From assembly GCF_029269835.1 (NCBI RefSeq), contig NZ_JARJBB010000002.1:434001-498000 (forward strand): a stretch of 64,000 bases of DNA. Direction: 5' to 3'. Positions 44,100 through 53,942 of the stretch are shown here, in pieces; within the stretch, counting starts at the first letter, position 1, and each line of letters begins with the position of its first letter. Source of the stretch: Streptomyces tropicalis (GTDB lineage Bacteria; Actinomycetota; Actinomycetes; Streptomycetales; Streptomycetaceae). Position numbers and translations under genes: made by a program. The notes under the pieces are model-generated. The model had not been told where the DNA came from and ran no database searches. It saw only the letters and a program-made list of their open reading frames with translations.

Positions 44100-44283
44100 A
44101 TTCAGGAGCGTACGCAGTGAATGCCTTGATGTCACTAGTGGGGACCGGGAGCGCCCCTTACTCGGAGGTACGTCACAGGGGAGCGTACGAGGGGGCGCGG
44201 GGCGGCACGCGAGGGGCGGGCCGGGCCGACCGCGCGGGGCCGGGCCGGGGGCGGGGCCGGCCGGGCCCCCGTCGCCGGTCCCG

Positions 44284-45429
44284 TCATCCGCGGCGGCCGC
44301 GGAAGCGGCGCCGGTCCGCCGGGGTGCGCGGGGACGGCTCGTCGGCGAGGCGGACCACGGGGTCGTCGGGGCCGTCCCGCCCCGCCACCACCGGGCGGTC
44401 GGCGCGCAGCGCCTTCGCCCGGTACTGGGCCGCGTCGGCGAGCCGGAACAGCCTGCGGGCGGAGGCCACCGTCCCGACCTCGTCCTCGGTCGAGGCGACA
44501 CCGCAGGCGACCCCGTCCCCCAGCTCCAGCTCCGCCGCCCGCCGGCACAGCTCGTCGGCCGCCTTCACCACCTCGTCGGCGGCCGCACCCTCGGCGAGCA
44601 GGCAGAACTCGTCCCCGCCGAGCCGGGCCGCGAGGGCCCCGGGCACCATCGCCCCGCACAGCGACAGCACGGACCCGAAACGCTCCAGCAGGCGGTCCCC
44701 GACGGCGTGGCCGAGGGTGTCGTTGACCCGCTTCAGGCCGTTGAGATCGCAGACGACGAGGCTGACCACCGCCCCCTGACGGCGGTGCCGCTCGATCGCC
44801 TCGTCCAGCCGCAGATCCACCGCGCGGCGGTTGGCGAGCCCGGTCAGCGGGTCGGTGAAGGCCAGCCGGCGGGCCTCCTCCAGCTGTTCGGTCTGGGCGA
44901 TCCCGGCCGCCACCACGGCGGCCAGCACCGTGGCGAAGTCGGCGTCGGCCCGGCGGAAGACCGGCGCGCCCGCCGAGCGGGCCACGTAGAGCTCGCCCCA
45001 GGCGCGTCCGTGCAGCACGATCGGCGCGACCACGCAGGATCCGCGCCCGCGCCGGCGCAGGGCCGCGACCCGCTGCTGGCAGTATCCGGCCGCGCCCCGG
45101 GCGGGACCGCCGGCCGTCTCCACCCAGGCGTTGGGCTCACCGCCCGTGACCCACCGCTCGTGCAGGAACTCGGTGATCTCCGGGAACTGGTGCACGGGGT
45201 AGGTCTCGTCCTCGGGGAACTCCTGCTCCTGCGGCGACCGCTCCCCCACGTTCACCAGGACCCGCAGCCGGCCCCGCTCGCGCTCCCACACCGAGAGCGC
45301 GGCGAAGCTCCCGTCCAGCGCCCGGCACGCGCCGAGCGCCGCCGCGCGCCAGGACCCCTGCGGGTCGTGCGCCGCGGCCATGCCCTGCGCCAACGCCACG
45401 ACGGCCGCCAGCCGCCTGTTCTCGCCCAT
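44284..45429 (-). CDS. GAF-GGDEF diguanylate cyclase
   Basis: A 381-residue cytoplasmic enzyme predicted to make c-di-GMP. The N-terminal GAF-type sensor occupies about residues 20-185. The GGDEF domain follows, with L-T-G-L-A-N-R-R, the intact catalytic motif L-G-G-D-E-F (about 275-280) and a C-terminal tail. No clear I-site (R-x-x-D five residues before GGDEF) is seen, so feedback inhibition may be absent. In Streptomyces c-di-GMP controls development through BldD. Its monocistronic position beside hutH is conserved in memory of related genomes. Confidence 0.92.
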   Translation of the reverse strand: MGENRRLAAVVALAQGMAAAHDPQGSWRAAALGACRALDGSFAALSVWERERGRLRVLVNVGERSPQEQEFPEDETYPVHQFPEITEFLHERWVTGGEPNAWVETAGGPARGAAGYCQQRVAALRRRGRGSCVVAPIVLHGRAWGELYVARSAGAPVFRRADADFATVLAAVVAAGIAQTEQLEEARRLAFTDPLTGLANRRAVDLRLDEAIERHRRQGAVVSLVVCDLNGLKRVNDTLGHAVGDRLLERFGSVLSLCGAMVPGALAARLGGDEFCLLAEGAAADEVVKAADELCRRAAELELGDGVACGVASTEDEVGTVASARRLFRLADAAQYRAKALRADRPVVAGRDGPDDPVVRLADEPSPRTPADRRRFRGRRG

Positions 45430-45532
45430 TACCCCAGGTTAGGGACTTTTTACCCGATGAGGGACATCAGTGCGGCTTTCGGAGTGCGCGGCCGCCCCCG
45501 TCACGTGACCGGCGGCCGCGCGGCGCCCTCCG

Positions 45533-46327
45533 CTACTCCCCCGGCCACTGGGCGGGACGCTTCTCGTTGAACGCCGCCACGCCCTCCCGGCGGTCGCCGG
45601 AGAAGGCCACGCTGCGCCAGGCCGCGTCCTCGACCTCCAGGCCGGCGCGCAGGTCGAGCCCGTGCCCGAGCCGCAGCGCACGCTTGGCCGCCCGCAGGCC
45701 GACCGGCGAGTTCGCCGCCATCCGGGCGGCCAGCTCCAGCGCCTCCTCGCGGTCCCGGCCCGCAGCGGCCAGGACGTCCACGAGCCCGAGGCCGTGCGCC
45801 TCCGCCGCCTCCAGACGCCGGGCGGTGAAGATCAGCTCGGCCGCCCGGGCCGCGCCGACCCGCCGCGGCAGCAACTGCGTGCCGCCACCGCCGGGGATCA
45901 CGCCGACGGACACCTCGGGCAGGCCGACCACGGCCGTCGGGTCGGCCACGATCACGTCGCACGACAGCGCCAGCTCGAACCCGCCGCCCAGCGCGAAGCC
46001 GTGCACCGCGGCGATCGTCGGCATCGGCAGCTCCAGCACGCCGGTGTACGCACCGCGCGCGACCGGGCGCTGCCGGACCAGGTCGGCGTCGCTGAAGGAG
46101 TTGCGCTCCTTCAGATCGGCGCCGACGCAGAAGGCCCGCTCGTGCGACGAGGTCAGGACCACCACGCGCGCGTCGCGGTCGGCGGCGAGCGCGGCGCAGG
46201 CCGCGGCGATCGAACGGGCCATCCCGGTCGACACGGCGTTCATGGCCTTGGGCCGGTCGAGGACGAGCTCCGCGACGTACCCGTGCCGCCGCACCCCCAC
46301 GAACTCCCCGAACCGTTCCTCGCTCAT
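45533..46327 (-). CDS. Enoyl-CoA hydratase/isomerase
   Basis: A 264-residue crotonase-fold enzyme acting on CoA thioesters. The oxyanion-hole sequence is A-F-C-V-G-A-D-L-K-E and the glycine-rich H-G-F-A-L-G-G-G-F-E-L-A-L-S segment is present. The glutamate at L-P-E-V-S-V-G-V-I-P-G-G-G-G-T-Q is the usual catalytic acid of hydratases. The substrate is unknown, most likely fatty or branched-chain acyl-CoA. ATG at 46327 has GGGAGGGTGTC before it; the longer frame to 46357 is not supported. Confidence 0.92.
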   Translation of the reverse strand: MSEERFGEFVGVRRHGYVAELVLDRPKAMNAVSTGMARSIAAACAALAADRDARVVVLTSSHERAFCVGADLKERNSFSDADLVRQRPVARGAYTGVLELPMPTIAAVHGFALGGGFELALSCDVIVADPTAVVGLPEVSVGVIPGGGGTQLLPRRVGAARAAELIFTARRLEAAEAHGLGLVDVLAAAGRDREEALELAARMAANSPVGLRAAKRALRLGHGLDLRAGLEVEDAAWRSVAFSGDRREGVAAFNEKRPAQWPGE

Positions 46328-46566
46328 GACACCCTCCCGGTTAACGCGGGTTAACAACGTCCGCTCCGATCATCGCAGGAGCGCCCGCGCGGGGAAAGGC
46401 CCGACACCACCCGGGCGACCGTCCCGCGGCCACCTGGTGCGCAACACCGCCCGTTTACCCGTTCGAGTGACATCCCGCCCTACTCCCGGCGAACCGCCCC
46501 AGGAACGCATAACGTGCGTCCGCCATGGCGCAGCGGGGGGCGCGAGCGCATCGGGGAGGGATCGCA

Positions 46567-47757
46567 ATGACGACGGACACGACCAGGGCACGGACGCCCG
46601 GCCCGCGCCGGGAGGACACGTCCGCCCCCGGCGCGCGGGCCATGACGGCGGGCCTCAGGGCCACGGCGGCGCCGGGGGGCGCGGGGTGCGCGCCGGGGAG
46701 CACGGCATCTCCGGCGTCGGCAGGCCGGGCGCCGGAGGGGGGTGCCGCGGGGGCGGGGGCGAGCACGGGCGCGTCGACGGGGGCGGGTCGGCCGGCAGGC
46801 GTCGGCCCGTCGGCGGGCGGAGGCCCTTCGGGGGATGCGGAGGCTTCGGGCACGGCGCCGGCCGCGGAGGCTTGGGGCACGGCCCTGTGCGCGGAGACGT
46901 CGGCCGAGCGCGCGGCGGCCCGAGCGCCGCACGGCGGCGGCGTTGCGGCGGTACGGAGCCTGGGGGGCGGCGCGGGCGCGGCGGCCGTGCGGCGGTCCGT
47001 GGGTGGCGCCGGCGGCGCGGCGGTGCGGAGGTCGCCGGGCGCCTCGGCGGCCGAGGCGGTGGCCGCGGTGCGCGCCGCGGCGAAGCGGGGTCCGCAGGGC
47101 GCCGGGAAGGCGGAGGCGACCGGCCGAGCCACGGGGGCCTTCGGCTCCGGCGTTGCCCCGCCCCGCAGCCCGCAGAGCGGAGCAGCCGCCGGGTCGGTGG
47201 GGACGGCAGCGGCAGGCACGGGGGCGGCGTTGACGCCGAGATCCCTCACCGGCACCGGCACCGCAGCGGTCCGTGGACCCGGGCCCGACGCGGAAACCGC
47301 GGCGACGGGACCGTGCGCCGCGGCGCCTCCCGGGACGCAGGGCGACGCGGCCGCCGAGACGGCTGACGCGGGGACGGCGGCCGTGCCGAAGCCCCCCGCC
47401 GGTTCCGGTGTCGCGGTGCCCCGCGAAGCCCCGCGCGACACCGGGGCCGGGACGCGCGACGCCGGGGCCGGGACGGCGGACAGGTCCACCGTCCCGCCCC
47501 GCAGACCACCGGACGGCGCCAGTCCCAGGACCGCAGGCGTGGCGACGGAAGCCGAGCCCACGTCACACACCGGCACCGGCACTGCAGCGCCCGGCACGAC
47601 CGCACCCGATGCGGGGTCCGCGGCCGCGGACGGCACCACCGCGCCGCGACCGGCACCGGATCCCGCACCGAGCCGGACCACGCCGGGCCCGGAGCCGACG
47701 CCGCCGGGCCTGTGCGTCCCGATCATCGGCCTGTGCGTGTCCACGAAGGCGGGATAG
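46567..47757 (+). CDS. Low-complexity Ala/Gly/Thr/Pro-rich ORF
   Basis: A 396-codon frame starting at an ATG with GGGAGG six bases upstream, encoding a protein almost entirely of Ala, Gly, Thr, Pro and Arg, with no globular domain. The C-terminal end (G-L-C-V-P-I-I-G-L-C-V-S) is more varied. The opposite strand is open over 1.5 kb in the same region, so the frame may be an artefact of stop-poor DNA. A good ribosome-binding site favours translation, but no function can be given. It lies between the enoyl-CoA hydratase and cya genes. Confidence 0.4.
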   Translation: MTTDTTRARTPGPRREDTSAPGARAMTAGLRATAAPGGAGCAPGSTASPASAGRAPEGGAAGAGASTGASTGAGRPAGVGPSAGGGPSGDAEASGTAPAAEAWGTALCAETSAERAAARAPHGGGVAAVRSLGGGAGAAAVRRSVGGAGGAAVRRSPGASAAEAVAAVRAAAKRGPQGAGKAEATGRATGAFGSGVAPPRSPQSGAAAGSVGTAAAGTGAALTPRSLTGTGTAAVRGPGPDAETAATGPCAAAPPGTQGDAAAETADAGTAAVPKPPAGSGVAVPREAPRDTGAGTRDAGAGTADRSTVPPRRPPDGASPRTAGVATEAEPTSHTGTGTAAPGTTAPDAGSAAADGTTAPRPAPDPAPSRTTPGPEPTPPGLCVPIIGLCVSTKAG

Positions 47758-48146
47758 ACGGCACCCGCCCACCGGTCAGGCCCTGCGGCGTCGTCCCACC
47801 GGGCCGACGCCACGTCGGGCCCGTCCCCGCACTCCCCGCGGCCGGGCTGCCGAGCCGCGGACCGCCGAGCCGTCGAAACCGCCGGACCCCCGGGCGCGTC
47901 ACCATCGTGTCGCCCAGCCACGCGACCACCGAGCCACGCGCCCACCGGGGCTGCCCGGCCCTGGGGCTCCCGGACCACAGAGGTGCCCAACCGCCGGACC
48001 ACTGGCACACCGGACCGCGAACGTGCCCAACCGCCGGAGCACCCGACCGCCCGGAGGCCGGGCCACCGGACCGCCTGGCCGCAGGACCCGAGGGACGCGG
48101 GACGCGGGCCTACGGGACGCGGGCCTACGGAACGCCGGACGCCCGA
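47758..48146. other. Repeat-rich intergenic region downstream of cya
   Basis: About 390 bases with short direct repeats: GTGCCCAACCGCCGGA occurs twice (around 47980-48040), and GACGCGGGCCTACGG twice (around 48109-48135). No gene is supported, and both strands are open by composition alone. Confidence 0.55.
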
Positions 48147-49319
48147 CTAGGACCGCCCGCTCGTGCCCTCCTCGCGCCGGGCGAGGAGCCACGGCTCGAC
48201 GACGCCGAGGCCGCGCACCGGGCGCTGCCACATCGGCTGGAGTCCGAAGCGGTACTCCGGGGGCTCCTCGCCCTCCTTCTCCGCGGCGGCCGCGGCCTCG
48301 GCGGCCTCCGCCTCGGAGGCCGGGGCCTCCCCGGTGCGGATCAGCTCCTCGGCGAAGGCGCTGTCCACGAGGACGGCGTCCCGGGGCGCTATCGAGGTGA
48401 GCCGGGAGGCCAGGTTCACCGTGGTGCCGAAGACGTCGCCCATGCGCGTGGTCACCGTGCCGAAGGCCATGCCGACGCGCAGCTCCGGCATCGTCTCGTC
48501 GTGCGCCATGGTCTCCACCAGCCGCAGGGCGATGTCGGCGGCGGTGCCCGCGTCGTCGGCGGCGTAGAGCACCTCGTCGCCGAGGGTCTTGATGAGCCGG
48601 CCGCCGCGCGCGGCGACCAGGTCGGCGGCGGTCGTCTCGAAGGCCTCGACGAGCTCGCCGAGCTCCTCCTCCTCCATCCGGCGGGTCAGCCGGGTGAAGC
48701 CCACGAGGTCGGCGAAGCCGACGGCCAGGCGCCGGTCGACCATCTCCTCGTCGTCGGCGGCCTGGACGACCCGGCCGGTCGCGGCGGCCAGCTGGCGGCG
48801 CCAGACGTAGACGAGGAACTCCTCCAGCTCCGGGAGCAGCAGCTCGACCAGCGGGTACGTCACCTCGGTGCGGGTCATCCCCGGCTCGGGCGGCTCGGTC
48901 AGACCCTCCAGGAAGGAGTCGATCTGCCACTCGGCCAGTCGGGCGGTGGTCTGGCCGGTGGAGCGGGCGACCTGCACGGCCATGGCCTCGCTGAGCAGTC
49001 CCGCCTCGACGAGACCGGCCAGGCGGCGCAGGGCGAGGACGTCGGCCTCCGTCAGTGCCTTGGCCTGCCCTATGTCGGCGAAACCCATGGCCCGCCAGAA
49101 GCGGGACGCGAGCTCCATGGAGACGCCGGCGCTGCGGGCGGCCTGAAAGGGGGTGTAGCGGCGCTCGGCGCCCAGGATGAGGCCTTCCAGGCGCAGCGCG
49201 AGCGGGTCCTCGCCGGTGTCGGTGGCGGAGGGGTCGTCCTCCTCGCCGGAGGCCGCCGGCGGAGGGGGGTCCTCCCGGCCGTCCCCGTCCGCGCCGGAGC
49301 CCGTGTCGTCGACGGTCAC
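48147..49319 (-). CDS. cya: Class III adenylate cyclase with N-terminal regulatory domain
   Basis: A 390-residue cytoplasmic cyclase that makes cAMP. Residues 40-185 form an N-terminal regulatory domain of the kind seen in the pH-responsive mycobacterial cyclase Rv1264. The catalytic domain from about 195 has metal-binding Asp204 (F-A-D-L-V-G-F-T) and Asp248 (K-T-L-G-D-E). Lys244 is purine-specifying, and Asn302 and Arg306 (V-N-L-A-S-R) are for the transition state. In Streptomyces the single cya gene is needed for normal germination and development. GTG start at 49319. It lies upstream of a repeat-rich region. Confidence 0.95.
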   Translation of the reverse strand: MTVDDTGSGADGDGREDPPPPAASGEEDDPSATDTGEDPLALRLEGLILGAERRYTPFQAARSAGVSMELASRFWRAMGFADIGQAKALTEADVLALRRLAGLVEAGLLSEAMAVQVARSTGQTTARLAEWQIDSFLEGLTEPPEPGMTRTEVTYPLVELLLPELEEFLVYVWRRQLAAATGRVVQAADDEEMVDRRLAVGFADLVGFTRLTRRMEEEELGELVEAFETTAADLVAARGGRLIKTLGDEVLYAADDAGTAADIALRLVETMAHDETMPELRVGMAFGTVTTRMGDVFGTTVNLASRLTSIAPRDAVLVDSAFAEELIRTGEAPASEAEAAEAAAAAEKEGEEPPEYRFGLQPMWQRPVRGLGVVEPWLLARREEGTSGRS

Positions 49320-49627
49320 GCCTGTTGCCCTTCCGATCTGCCGCGGTCAGGTATCGACCGGCCTCAACTCTACGGCAGGTGTGCGCCAGCTCACTCCGCG
49401 AGGGGAGCCGCCGGGCGGGGCGGCCGGTACCGCACGCCCCCGGCGCGTGTCGCCGCCCGCGCCACCGCGCCGCACACCGTCCGCTCCCGCACGCTCCTCC
49501 GCCCCGGCGTCACACCGTCACACGCCCACCGCGCGCACCCTCGGCGTACGCCGCGCCCGTCCCGCGCACCGCTCACCCCGCGCCGCAAGCCCACCGCCGC
49601 CACACCCGCCCCCGTGGACGTCCCGTC
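49320..49627. other. Intergenic region between birA and cya
   Basis: About 310 GC-rich bases between the cya start and the end of birA on the same strand. It likely contains the cya promoter. No hairpin or clear motif was found, and no small gene is supported. Confidence 0.5.
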
Positions 49628-50494
49628 TCAGGCCGGCCGTAGGTGGACGATGTCGCCCGCGCCCACCGGCTCCTGCACTCCCTGCGCCGTGGCGAGGACC
49701 AGACGGCCGTCGCCGTCGACCGCGACGGCCTCCCCGACCAGGGAGCGGCCGCCGGGAAGTTCGGCGCGCACGGTGCGGCCGAGCGTGGCGCAGCCCGCCG
49801 CGTACGCCTCCAGCAGCCCGCTCGCGGCGGCGTCGCCGCCTGCCGTCCGCCACCGCCCGTACCAGTCCTCCAGCGAGCGCAGCACCGCGCGGAGCAGGGT
49901 GTCGCGGTCGGTGACGGCGGCGCCGGCCAGCGCGAGGGAGCCGGCCTGCGGCACGGGCAGCTCGTCCGCGCGCAGGGTGACGTTGACACCCAGGCCGATG
50001 ACCACGGCGTCCTCGCCGGCCCGCTCCGCGAGGATGCCGCCCGCCTTGCGCTCCTCGTCCCCGACGGTGACCAGGACGTCGTTCGGCCACTTCAGGGCCG
50101 TGTCGACGCCGGCCGCGCGGGACAGCCCGGTCGCCGCCGCGACGCCGGTGAGCAGCGGGAGCCAGCCCCAGCGGGCCACGGGCACCTCGGCGGGCCTGAG
50201 CAGCACGGAGAAGAACAGGCCGGAGCGGGCGGGCGCCGTCCAGCGGCGGTCCAGCCGCCCGCGCCCGGCCGTCTGCTCCTCGGCGACGAGCACCGCGCCC
50301 TCGGCGACCGGGCCCGCGGCCGCCCGGGCGGCCAGGTCCGCGTTGGTGGATCCGGTGCACGGCACCACCTCCACCTCGGACCACAGCCCGCCCTCGCGCA
50401 CCAGGCCCCTGCGCAGTGCCGTGGCGTTGAGGGGAGGCCGGTCCAGATCGGACCACCGGCTGCTGCTGTCGTCTGATGCATCTCGCGGCGTCAT
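49628..50494 (-). CDS. birA: Biotin-[acetyl-CoA-carboxylase] ligase (group I BirA)
   Basis: Attaches biotin to the carrier lysine of acyl-CoA carboxylases. The 288-residue enzyme has the biotinyl-AMP loop T-A-G-R-G-R-L-D-R-R-W at about residues 75-85, and K-W-P-N-D-V at about 135-140, followed by a C-terminal SH3-like domain. There is no N-terminal helix-turn-helix, so it is a non-regulatory ligase. It is divergent from pccB. Its natural substrate probably includes Lys555 of AccA2 encoded 5 kb away. Confidence 0.94.
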   Translation of the reverse strand: MTPRDASDDSSSRWSDLDRPPLNATALRRGLVREGGLWSEVEVVPCTGSTNADLAARAAAGPVAEGAVLVAEEQTAGRGRLDRRWTAPARSGLFFSVLLRPAEVPVARWGWLPLLTGVAAATGLSRAAGVDTALKWPNDVLVTVGDEERKAGGILAERAGEDAVVIGLGVNVTLRADELPVPQAGSLALAGAAVTDRDTLLRAVLRSLEDWYGRWRTAGGDAAASGLLEAYAAGCATLGRTVRAELPGGRSLVGEAVAVDGDGRLVLATAQGVQEPVGAGDIVHLRPA

Positions 50495-50605
50495 GCAAGC
50501 CACCCTAGGTGTGGCCAACGCCGCACTGCCGATCGCGGAGCCCAGCACTACTCTACGGATGAGTAACCGTCCCCCCTTTTGAGCAGGCAGGGAGCCGCGA
50601 TCCCG

Positions 50606-52189
50606 ATGTCCGAGCCGGAAGAGATCGACCTTCACACGACCGCGGGGAAACTCGCGGATCTGCACCGCCGTATCCAGGAGGCGACGCACGCCGGCTCGGA
50701 ACGCGCCGTCGAAAAGCAGCACGCCAAGGGCAAGCTGACGGCCCGTGAGCGCATCGAGCTGCTCCTCGACGAGGGCTCCTTCGTGGAGCTGGACGAGTTC
50801 GCCCGGCACCGTTCCACCAACTTCGGGCTGGAGCAGAACCGCCCGTACGGTGACGGCGTCGTCACGGGCTACGGGACTGTGGACGGGCGTCCGGTCGCGG
50901 TCTTCTCGCAGGACTTCACCGTGTTCGGCGGCGCCCTCGGCGAGGTCTACGGGCAGAAGATCGTCAAGGTGATGGACTTCGCCCTGAAGACCGGCTGCCC
51001 GGTCGTCGGGATCAACGACTCCGGCGGCGCCCGGATCCAGGAGGGTGTCGCCTCCCTCGGCGCGTACGGCGAGATCTTCCGCCGCAACACGCACGCGTCG
51101 GGCGTCGTCCCGCAGATCTCGCTGGTCGTCGGGCCCTGTGCGGGCGGTGCGGTGTACTCGCCCGCCATCACCGACTTCACGGTCATGGTCGACCAGACCT
51201 CGCACATGTTCATCACCGGCCCGGACGTCATCAAGACGGTCACCGGTGAGGACGTCGGCTTCGAGGAGCTGGGCGGGGCGCGCACCCACAACTCCGCGTC
51301 GGGCGTGGCCCACCACATGGCGGGCGACGAGAAGGACGCGATCGAGTACGTCAAGCAGCTGCTGTCGTACCTGCCGTCCAACAACCTCAGCGAGCCCCCG
51401 GCGTTCCCGGAGGAGGCGGACCTGACCGCCACCGACGAGGACCTGGAGCTGGACACGCTCGTCCCGGACAGCGCGAACCAGCCGTACGACATGCACACGG
51501 TGATCGAGCACGTGCTCGACGACGCCGAGTTCCTCGAGACGCAGCCGCTGTTCGCGCCGAACATCCTCACCGGCTTCGGCCGGGTGGAGGGCCGGCCCGT
51601 CGGCATCGTGGCCAACCAGCCGATGCAGTTCGCCGGCTGCCTGGACATCGACGCGAGCGAGAAGGCGGCGCGGTTCGTGCGCACCTGCGACGCGTTCAAC
51701 GTGCCCGTGATCACCTTCGTCGACGTGCCGGGCTTCCTGCCGGGCGTCGACCAGGAGCACACCGGCATCATCCGGCGCGGCGCCAAGCTGATCTACGCCT
51801 ACGCCGAGGCGACCGTCCCGCTGATCACGGTGATCACCCGCAAGGCGTTCGGCGGGGCGTACGACGTCATGGGTTCCAAGCACCTGGGCGCCGACCTCAA
51901 CCTGGCCTGGCCGACCGCCCAGATCGCCGTCATGGGCGCGCAGGGCGCGGTCAACATCCTGCACCGCCGCACCATCGCCGAGTCCGAGGACCCGGAGGCG
52001 ACCCGGGCGCGCCTGATGCGGGAGTACGAGGACGCCCTCCTCAACCCCTACATCGCGGCGGAGCGCGGGTACGTCGACGCGGTGATCATGCCGTCCGACA
52101 CCCGTGCCCACATCGTGCGCGGCCTGCGTCAGCTGCGCACCAAGCGGGAATCCCTGCCTCCGAAGAAGCACGGCAACATCCCCCTCTAG
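50606..52189 (+). CDS. pccB: Propionyl-CoA carboxylase beta subunit (carboxyltransferase)
   Basis: Carboxylates propionyl-CoA to methylmalonyl-CoA, supplying odd-chain and branched extender units. The 527-residue protein has both crotonase-like halves. The N-terminal half carries the oxyanion glycine G-G-A-R-I-Q and the C-terminal half [11 protein letters not shown]. The active-site Asp that gives propionyl over acetyl preference lies in the G-C-L-D-I-D-A-S-E segment of the second half. ATG at 50606 is preferred over in-frame 50579. The epsilon subunit gene follows 17 bases later, and alpha is supplied by AccA2. Confidence 0.97.
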   Translation: MSEPEEIDLHTTAGKLADLHRRIQEATHAGSERAVEKQHAKGKLTARERIELLLDEGSFVELDEFARHRSTNFGLEQNRPYGDGVVTGYGTVDGRPVAVFSQDFTVFGGALGEVYGQKIVKVMDFALKTGCPVVGINDSGGARIQEGVASLGAYGEIFRRNTHASGVVPQISLVVGPCAGGAVYSPAITDFTVMVDQTSHMFITGPDVIKTVTGEDVGFEELGGARTHNSASGVAHHMAGDEKDAIEYVKQLLSYLPSNNLSEPPAFPEEADLTATDEDLELDTLVPDSANQPYDMHTVIEHVLDDAEFLETQPLFAPNILTGFGRVEGRPVGIVANQPMQFAGCLDIDASEKAARFVRTCDAFNVPVITFVDVPGFLPGVDQEHTGIIRRGAKLIYAYAEATVPLITVITRKAFGGAYDVMGSKHLGADLNLAWPTAQIAVMGAQGAVNILHRRTIAESEDPEATRARLMREYEDALLNPYIAAERGYVDAVIMPSDTRAHIVRGLRQLRTKRESLPPKKHGNIPL

Positions 52190-52206
52190 TCCCGCTGGGA
52201 GCCGAC

Positions 52207-52416
52207 ATGACGATCAAGGTCGTACGGGGCAATCCGACCCCGGAGGAGCTGGCCGCCGCTCTGGCGGTGGTCCGGGCGCGCGCCGCGGCGGCGGCCGCCA
52301 CGCCGTCCGGCGCGCCCGCACCACGCGACTCCTGGGCGGACCCGGCCCTCCTCGCCGGCCGCCGGACCCCGCATCCGGGTCCGACGGCGTGGGCGCGGTC
52401 CTGCTGGCCGAGCTGA
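52207..52416 (+). CDS. pccE: Acyl-CoA carboxylase epsilon subunit
   Basis: A 69-residue helical subunit that tightens the alpha-beta complex of actinobacterial acyl-CoA carboxylases. It opens with the family signature M-T-I-K-V-V-R-G-N-P-T-P-E-E-L-A-A-A-L-A-V-V, followed by an alanine-rich helix and a proline/arginine-rich tail ending in tryptophans. It lies 17 bases after pccB and is certainly co-transcribed with it. It ends one base short of the convergent SGNH hydrolase gene. Confidence 0.95.
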   Translation: MTIKVVRGNPTPEELAAALAVVRARAAAAAATPSGAPAPRDSWADPALLAGRRTPHPGPTAWARSCWPS

Positions 52417-52417
52417 G

Positions 52418-53617
52418 TCACAGCACCGCGGCGACGGCTTCGGCCATCACCTCGTACCCGGCGTCGTTCGGGTGCAGGTGGTCGCCGGAGTCGTACGCCG
52501 GGTGCAGCCGGTCCGGGTCCGCCGGGCCGGCCAGGGCGCGGTGCAGGTCGGCCACCGCGTCGTAGGTGCCCGAGCACCTGATCCACGCGTTGAGTTCGCG
52601 GCCGGTGCGCGCCGCGCGGGCGCCCCAGTGGTCCGAGCCGGCGAACGGCAGCAGCGTGGCGCCGACGACCCGCAGCCCGGCGCGGCGGGCCTGCCGTACC
52701 AACGCGCCGTGCCCCGCGACGAGTTCCGCGGTCCCCAGGACGGGGGCCGGACGGTAGGTCGGCTGGTCGGCGGTCTCGCTGAAGCCGATGTCGTTGAGGC
52801 CGAGCAGCACCACGAGTGTGTCCGTGCCGGGGTGGGCGAGGACGTCCCGCGCGAGGCGGTTCAGGCCCCTCTCGCCGTACCAGGCGGAGTCGTTGAGCAG
52901 CAGGTTCCCGCCGATGCCGGCGTTGAGGACCGGGCGACCGGTGCGCCGGGCGAGTGCGTCGCCCCAGCGGCGGTCGGCGCCCGGGGTGGAGCCGAAGCCG
53001 TCGGTGAGGGAGTCGCCGAACAGCGCGATGCCGTCGGCGCGGCCGGCGTCGGTCTCGACGGCCGTGAGCAGGTACCAGGACGCGGAGGCGGCGTCGAATC
53101 CGGCGCCGTCGACGTCGTCCAGCAGGTCCCCCTCGCCCCGGTGGCTGGTGGTGTAGGCCTGGGCGTGGAAGGTGGCGGGTCCGGTGGCCGCCTCGAAGTG
53201 CAGCGTGACCGACAGGGTGTCCCCGGCGGCCGTCGCGAGGTCGACGGCGTCGCTGACGAGCTCGCCGCGGGCCGGTATCGCGGCGTGGGCGGCGCCGCCG
53301 AAGGTGAGGCGGCGGGTGGAGCCGGGCTCCACGGCGGGGGCCGCGGCCGCGCGGGCGACCGTGGCGCCCTCGATGCGCAGCGGCGAGGTGCCGTAGGCGT
53401 GCGACAGGCGGACGCGCACCCGGCCGCCGCCCGCCGTCAGGCGGACCGGCTGGCGCAGGGTCTGGCGCCAGAAGCCCTCCCGGGACCAGTTGGGGGTGAA
53501 GCCCTCGCTGGGGAGCTGCGGCGCGGCGGTCCAGGCGGTGGTCCAGGAGCGGGCCGGACCGGCCGTGCGGTCGGGGCGGGCGGGGACCGCAGGGGTCGCC
53601 GGGGCGGTGGCGGGCAC
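52418..53617 (-). CDS. SGNH/GDSL-family hydrolase
   Basis: A 399-residue esterase/lipase-type protein. An N-terminal beta-rich domain (about residues 1-190) precedes the SGNH hydrolase domain, with the block I motif F-G-D-S-L-T-D-G, block III L-G-L-N-D and the catalytic D-H-L-H-P at the end. No signal peptide is evident, so it may act in the cytoplasm or be exported by another route. GTG at 53617. It is convergent with pccE and its stop is one base from the pccE stop. The substrate is unknown. Confidence 0.9.
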   Translation of the reverse strand: MPATAPATPAVPARPDRTAGPARSWTTAWTAAPQLPSEGFTPNWSREGFWRQTLRQPVRLTAGGGRVRVRLSHAYGTSPLRIEGATVARAAAAPAVEPGSTRRLTFGGAAHAAIPARGELVSDAVDLATAAGDTLSVTLHFEAATGPATFHAQAYTTSHRGEGDLLDDVDGAGFDAASASWYLLTAVETDAGRADGIALFGDSLTDGFGSTPGADRRWGDALARRTGRPVLNAGIGGNLLLNDSAWYGERGLNRLARDVLAHPGTDTLVVLLGLNDIGFSETADQPTYRPAPVLGTAELVAGHGALVRQARRAGLRVVGATLLPFAGSDHWGARAARTGRELNAWIRCSGTYDAVADLHRALAGPADPDRLHPAYDSGDHLHPNDAGYEVMAEAVAAVL

Positions 53618-53739
53618 GGGGCACTTCCTCTCGTCGCGTTAACGGGATCACAGTACCGTTTATTCGGGACGCGGCGGGCCGGGAAGTTGAGTACGCGTAC
53701 TCAGGCGCCCGGGACGGCCGCCGCCGGACGATCGAAGGC

Positions 53740-53868
53740 ATGCTGTGGTCCGACCCCGAGAACGAACCGCCCGAGGAACTGCGGGAGATGCAGGAGATGT
53801 TGCGGCGGCTCGGCGTTCTCATGGCGCTGGCCATGGTGCTCACGATGATCGTGATCGGCCTGCGCTGA
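53740..53868 (+). CDS. 42-residue single-pass membrane protein
   Basis: A very short gene encoding [14 protein letters not shown], an acidic amphipathic helix, then one membrane segment ([16 protein letters not shown]). The start is an ATG at 53740 without a strong ribosome-binding site. It lies 75 bases before maf on the same strand. Small membrane proteins of this kind are conserved between pccE and maf in related genomes, as I recall, but have no known role. Confidence 0.7.
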   Translation: MLWSDPENEPPEELREMQEMLRRLGVLMALAMVLTMIVIGLR

Positions 53869-53942
53869 CCGGACCGCGAGGGGCCGCCGGGCGCCTTCCG
53901 GGACACCTGCTGCGCGCGGCCCGCGCCCCGTACGCTGACCGC

